Shown here one piece after another: positions 61,535-64,000 of a stretch of 64,000 bases of DNA. The notes beneath the pieces are model-generated. The model searched no databases. It was not told where the DNA came from and was given only the letters and a program-made list of their open reading frames with translations. The stretch's first letter is position 1. Every line of letters starts with the position of its first letter. The position numbers and the translations under genes are program-made. The DNA is from Pseudarthrobacter sp. SSS035 (GTDB taxonomy: Bacteria; Actinomycetota; Actinomycetes; Actinomycetales; Micrococcaceae): contig NZ_CP096882.1 in NCBI RefSeq assembly GCF_023273875.1, forward strand, positions 3,410,001-3,474,000, read 5' to 3'.

Positions 61535-62821
61535 CTACGGCCGCGCGGCTTCCGCCTGCCCTTGTGTGGCGGCCCGTGCGGTTTCGTCGTTCCCCCGGGG
61601 ATGTACGACGGCGACTGTCACCGCCGTGATGCACGCCAGGGCCATGATTGCCACGGCAAGCGCCGTCCAGCCCAGGGACTGGAAGACCAGTCCGCCCGCC
61701 CAGCCGATGACGCTCGAGCCCAGGTAATACGCCAGGTTGTAGAGCGAGGATGCCTGGGCGCGGCCGGTGGTGGCGATGCTTGCGGTCCAGCCTGCGCCGA
61801 TGCTGTGGGCGGCGAAGAAGCCGCCGGTGAAGATCACCAGGCCGGCAAGGATCAGGGCGAGCAGCTGCGTAAGCGTCAGCGCCAGCCCGGCCACCATCAG
61901 GACAATGCCGGCTAGCAGCACATTCCTGCGGCCAAACCTGGCCGTCAACCCGCCGGCCCAGCGGGAAGAGAACGTTCCGGAAAGGTACGCCAGGAAGATC
62001 AGGCTGATCAGGGTGGCAGGCAGCGTGAACGGCTCAGCGGACAGCCGGAAGCCGAGGTAGTTGTAGACGGCCACAAACCCGCCCATCATCAGGAAGGCCT
62101 GGATGTAGAGCGCCAGTAGGCGGGGATTGTGCACATGGCCGCCGAGCGTCGCCATGGCACCGCGCAGCCCGGCGGCTTTGGCGGCGGTGAATCCCTTCGC
62201 CTGCGGTACCAGAACCAGGAAGAGTACCGCGGCCACTGTTGCCAGGAGGGAAACGGCCAGTGCGGCTGTGCGCCAGCCCCACAGCTCACCTGCCGGGCCT
62301 GCCACGAGCCGGCCGGCCAGCCCGCCCAGCGTTGTTCCGGCAACGTAGCTGCCTGCGGCCATGGCCGCATGCGCCCTGTTCACTTCCTCGTTCAGGTAGG
62401 CGATGGCGATGGCCGGGATCCCGCCCAGCGCCATGCCTTCCAGCAGCCGCAAGGCAAGCAGGGCGCCGAAAGTGGGGGCGAGCGGTACCAGCAAGCCCAG
62501 GATAGTGGCGGCGGAGATGCCCCAAGCCATGGCCTTGACCCTGCCGATCCTGTCCGCGAGGAAGGACCACGGAATGACGGTGATGGCCAGGCCCACGGTG
62601 GCCAGCGAAATGGTCAACGCGGCCTCTGCCGCAGTGACCTTCAGGTCTGCCGCCAGGAGCGGCAAGACCGCCTGGGTGGAGTAGAGCTGGGCGAACGTTG
62701 CCACGCCTGCGAAGGCCAGGCCGGCCAGAATCTTGTTGTAGGCAGCGGAGCCTTTGGGATGTCCCGCCCAGTGATCCTGCGCTGGACTGAAGGTTCCGGG
62801 GGCTGCGGCATTCTGTGGCAT
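61535..62821 (-). CDS. MFS transporter (YnfM-like)
   Basis: 428 residues, 12 hydrophobic segments. FAQLYSTQAVLPLLAADLKV and FLADRIGRVKAMAWGI (motif A), LEGMALGGIPAIAIAYLNEE in helix 4, resemble the YnfM/AraJ exporters. Proton-driven export of an unknown compound. ATG 62821 is 6 bases after TACCCT (62833-62828). Divergent from the LysR-type gene, which is its likely regulator. Confidence 0.9.
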   Translation of the reverse strand: MPQNAAAPGTFSPAQDHWAGHPKGSAAYNKILAGLAFAGVATFAQLYSTQAVLPLLAADLKVTAAEAALTISLATVGLAITVIPWSFLADRIGRVKAMAWGISAATILGLLVPLAPTFGALLALRLLEGMALGGIPAIAIAYLNEEVNRAHAAMAAGSYVAGTTLGGLAGRLVAGPAGELWGWRTAALAVSLLATVAAVLFLVLVPQAKGFTAAKAAGLRGAMATLGGHVHNPRLLALYIQAFLMMGGFVAVYNYLGFRLSAEPFTLPATLISLIFLAYLSGTFSSRWAGGLTARFGRRNVLLAGIVLMVAGLALTLTQLLALILAGLVIFTGGFFAAHSIGAGWTASIATTGRAQASSLYNLAYYLGSSVIGWAGGLVFQSLGWTALAVAIMALACITAVTVAVVHPRGNDETARAATQGQAEAARP

Positions 62822-62845
62822 AGCTCAAGGGTAGGCCGCTCAAAT

Positions 62846-62864
62846 ATATGCTTCCAATGCATCT
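62846..62864. promoter_or_regulatory. Probable LysR-type operator
   Basis: ATATGC-N7-GCATCT, an imperfect dyad containing T-N11-A (62849 and 62861), the LysR-regulator half-site form, in the 91-base gap between the divergent MFS and LysR genes and next to the MFS -10 box. Confidence 0.5.
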
Positions 62865-62912
62865 TTTGGCTACGATTGATATCAAGAATGCAACGTTTGA
62901 AGGGCGGAGCCC

Positions 62913-63899
62913 ATGCACACGGACCACAAACAGCTGGTGAAGCTCCTGCCGCTGCTCCCCATCCTGGCTGAACTGGGCCGGACCCAGCACGTCACCGAAA
63001 CGGCTGAGCTCCTGGGAGTACCCCAGTCAACGGTGAGCCGGGCGCTGTCCCGGGCCAGCGCCGTCGTCGGAACAGAATTGCTGATCCGGGACGGGCGGGG
63101 CATCCGCCTCACAGCGGCCGCCCGGACGCTGCTGCCGTACATCGAGTCGGCCCTGACCGAATTCCAGGCCGGACTGGACCTGGTCCGGCACGAGTCGGAC
63201 GTGGTGCGGGGGAAGGTGTCGCTGTCCTTTCAGCACACGTTCGGGGAGGCCACCTTGCCCCTGCTCATCAGTGCCTTCCGCAGCCGCCACCCGGAGGCCG
63301 GCTTCATCCTCAGCCAGGGGGCGCGGGACACCTGCCTGGCGGAACTCGCCTCCGGCCAGGCGGACCTGGCACTGACAGCCCCAGTTCCGGCGGCAAGCAG
63401 CACCATCTTGTCGGCGTCGCTCTACCGTGAGCCCCTCCGGTTGGTGGTTCACCACGGGCACCCGCTGGCCGGACGGGACACCGTCAGGATCCAGGACATC
63501 CGCCGGGACCCCTTCGTCGCGCTGGAGCCGGGGTACGGCATGCGGTCACTGACGGATGCCTTGTTCCGCGAGGCAGGCTTCCGGCCGCGGATCGCCTTCG
63601 AAAGCCAGGACACCCACACCGCCCGCGGGTTGGTCGCCGCGGGACTTGGCGTCAGCATCCTGCCGCCCGGCGGCAATGCCCCGGGGCGCCACATCAGCCC
63701 GGAAACCGGCAACCTGGGCTGGGTTGAACTTGCCCTGGAGTCGGGCCTGGCGTTCCGCGAAATCGGGCTGGGCTGGCGCAGCCGGAAACCCGGCCCCGAC
63801 GCCGAGCCCGATCCTGTCCGCTTCTTCCGGGAGATGGTCCTGCAGGAGGGCCCGCTATTGCTGGCGGGCCTCGTGGCCGCCCGTTCAGGCAGGGGATAG
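62913..63899 (+). CDS. LysR family transcriptional regulator
   Basis: 328 residues. N-terminal winged HTH: LVKLLPLLPILAELGRTQHV, ETAELLGVPQSTVSRALSRA; then a two-lobed periplasmic-binding-like effector domain (about 95-300; VSLSFQHTFGEATLPLLISAF). ATG 62913 is preceded by GGCGGAG. Expected to control the divergent MFS gene and itself in response to an unknown ligand. Confidence 0.92.
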   Translation: MHTDHKQLVKLLPLLPILAELGRTQHVTETAELLGVPQSTVSRALSRASAVVGTELLIRDGRGIRLTAAARTLLPYIESALTEFQAGLDLVRHESDVVRGKVSLSFQHTFGEATLPLLISAFRSRHPEAGFILSQGARDTCLAELASGQADLALTAPVPAASSTILSASLYREPLRLVVHHGHPLAGRDTVRIQDIRRDPFVALEPGYGMRSLTDALFREAGFRPRIAFESQDTHTARGLVAAGLGVSILPPGGNAPGRHISPETGNLGWVELALESGLAFREIGLGWRSRKPGPDAEPDPVRFFREMVLQEGPLLLAGLVAARSGRG

Positions 63900-63977
63900 G
63901 CGGCGCGGTGTTGGGACACGACGGCGTCCCGCGGCGTGGCAGCGATTCGCCGCCATCGTTTCAGTAGGCTGGGGGAC

Positions 63978-64000
63978 GTGACTGACAGCGAACACCCCCA
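63978..64000 (+). CDS. Start of an unidentified gene (truncated by window end)
   Basis: GTG 63978 opens MTDSEHP and runs off the window. TAGGCT (63965-63970) sits exactly 7 bases before it, the same spacing as the other apparent leaderless starts. Too short to identify. Confidence 0.5.

Noticed and set aside
1..64000. CRISPR arrays, prophage or insertion sequences
   Set aside because: No series of evenly spaced direct repeats, no integrase, transposase or phage structural gene was seen; the only repeated elements are the three 61-bp palindromes.

Overview
The window reads as chromosomal DNA of a high-GC actinobacterium of the Arthrobacter / Pseudarthrobacter type (Micrococcales). The basis is the mycothiol glycosyltransferase MshA, an actinobacterial inositol-phosphate synthase, TreZ, a LigB-type ATP-dependent DNA ligase, GuaB plus GuaB3, a CIRCE-controlled groES-groEL pair with a His-rich GroEL tail, many GTG/TTG starts, and many genes whose start codon lies only 6-7 bases after a TAnnnT -10 box (apparent leaderless transcripts). 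Species is inferred, not proven. No prophage, integrase, IS transposase or CRISPR array was seen, and no gene-free stretch exceeds about 300 bases.

Layout. 1-6000: 3' end of treZ, a large multi-pass membrane protein with a split hydrolase-like domain, an aldo/keto reductase and ino1. 5990-7100: a DUF559/AbiEi-like nuclease-fold gene bracketed by two 61-bp palindromes. 7100-13330: fhs (C1-folate), mshA (mycothiol), a GNAT enzyme, and a divergent GH4 glycosidase / PfkB kinase pair. 13400-17620: the tightly overlapping alr-tsaE-tsaB-rimI-tsaD operon (D-alanine, t6A tRNA modification, S18 acetylation), followed by a third 61-bp palindrome. 17700-23210: GCS2-type ligase, GH3 lipoprotein, shikimate dehydrogenase-like protein, SAM methyltransferase, small membrane protein. 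23230-25600: two CIRCE operators, groES, groEL and a strong terminator. 25600-34290: RibD-C protein, ligB, a LuxR regulator, a PQ-loop membrane protein and flavin monooxygenase pair, DUF389 protein, OafA-type acyltransferase. 34290-46870: guaB, ABC exporter, secreted subtilase, guaB3, glpD, EIIA-Fru, SURF1, DUF3817 protein, guaA; three guanine-nucleotide genes thus lie within 12 kb. 46960-51070: a giant SF1-helicase-like/nuclease protein whose ATPase motifs are broken while its nuclease residues remain. 51090-58960: CpaB-like SAF protein, FmdB-type zinc ribbon, 5-FCL, galU, GNAT, membrane protein, tRNA-Ala(CGC), ABC-F protein, CorA, DUF1761 protein. 58960-64000: two AsnC/Lrp regulators around an MFS exporter, a second MFS exporter divergent from a LysR regulator, and the first codons of a further gene.

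Functional links: ino1 makes the inositol phosphate that MshA glycosylates in mycothiol synthesis; fhs and 5-FCL feed the C1-folate pool; guaB, guaB3 and guaA belong to GMP synthesis; tsaE, tsaB and tsaD form the bacterial t6A machinery.

The observations most worth a second look are (i) a family of three palindromic elements, each exactly 61 bp, two of which bracket the DUF559 gene and which show a compensatory base change in their stems; (ii) the 1368-residue helicase-nuclease with Walker A Lys changed to Gln and Walker B Glu changed to Ala; and (iii) a membrane protein in which about 13 membrane segments separate the two halves of a lipase-like domain.
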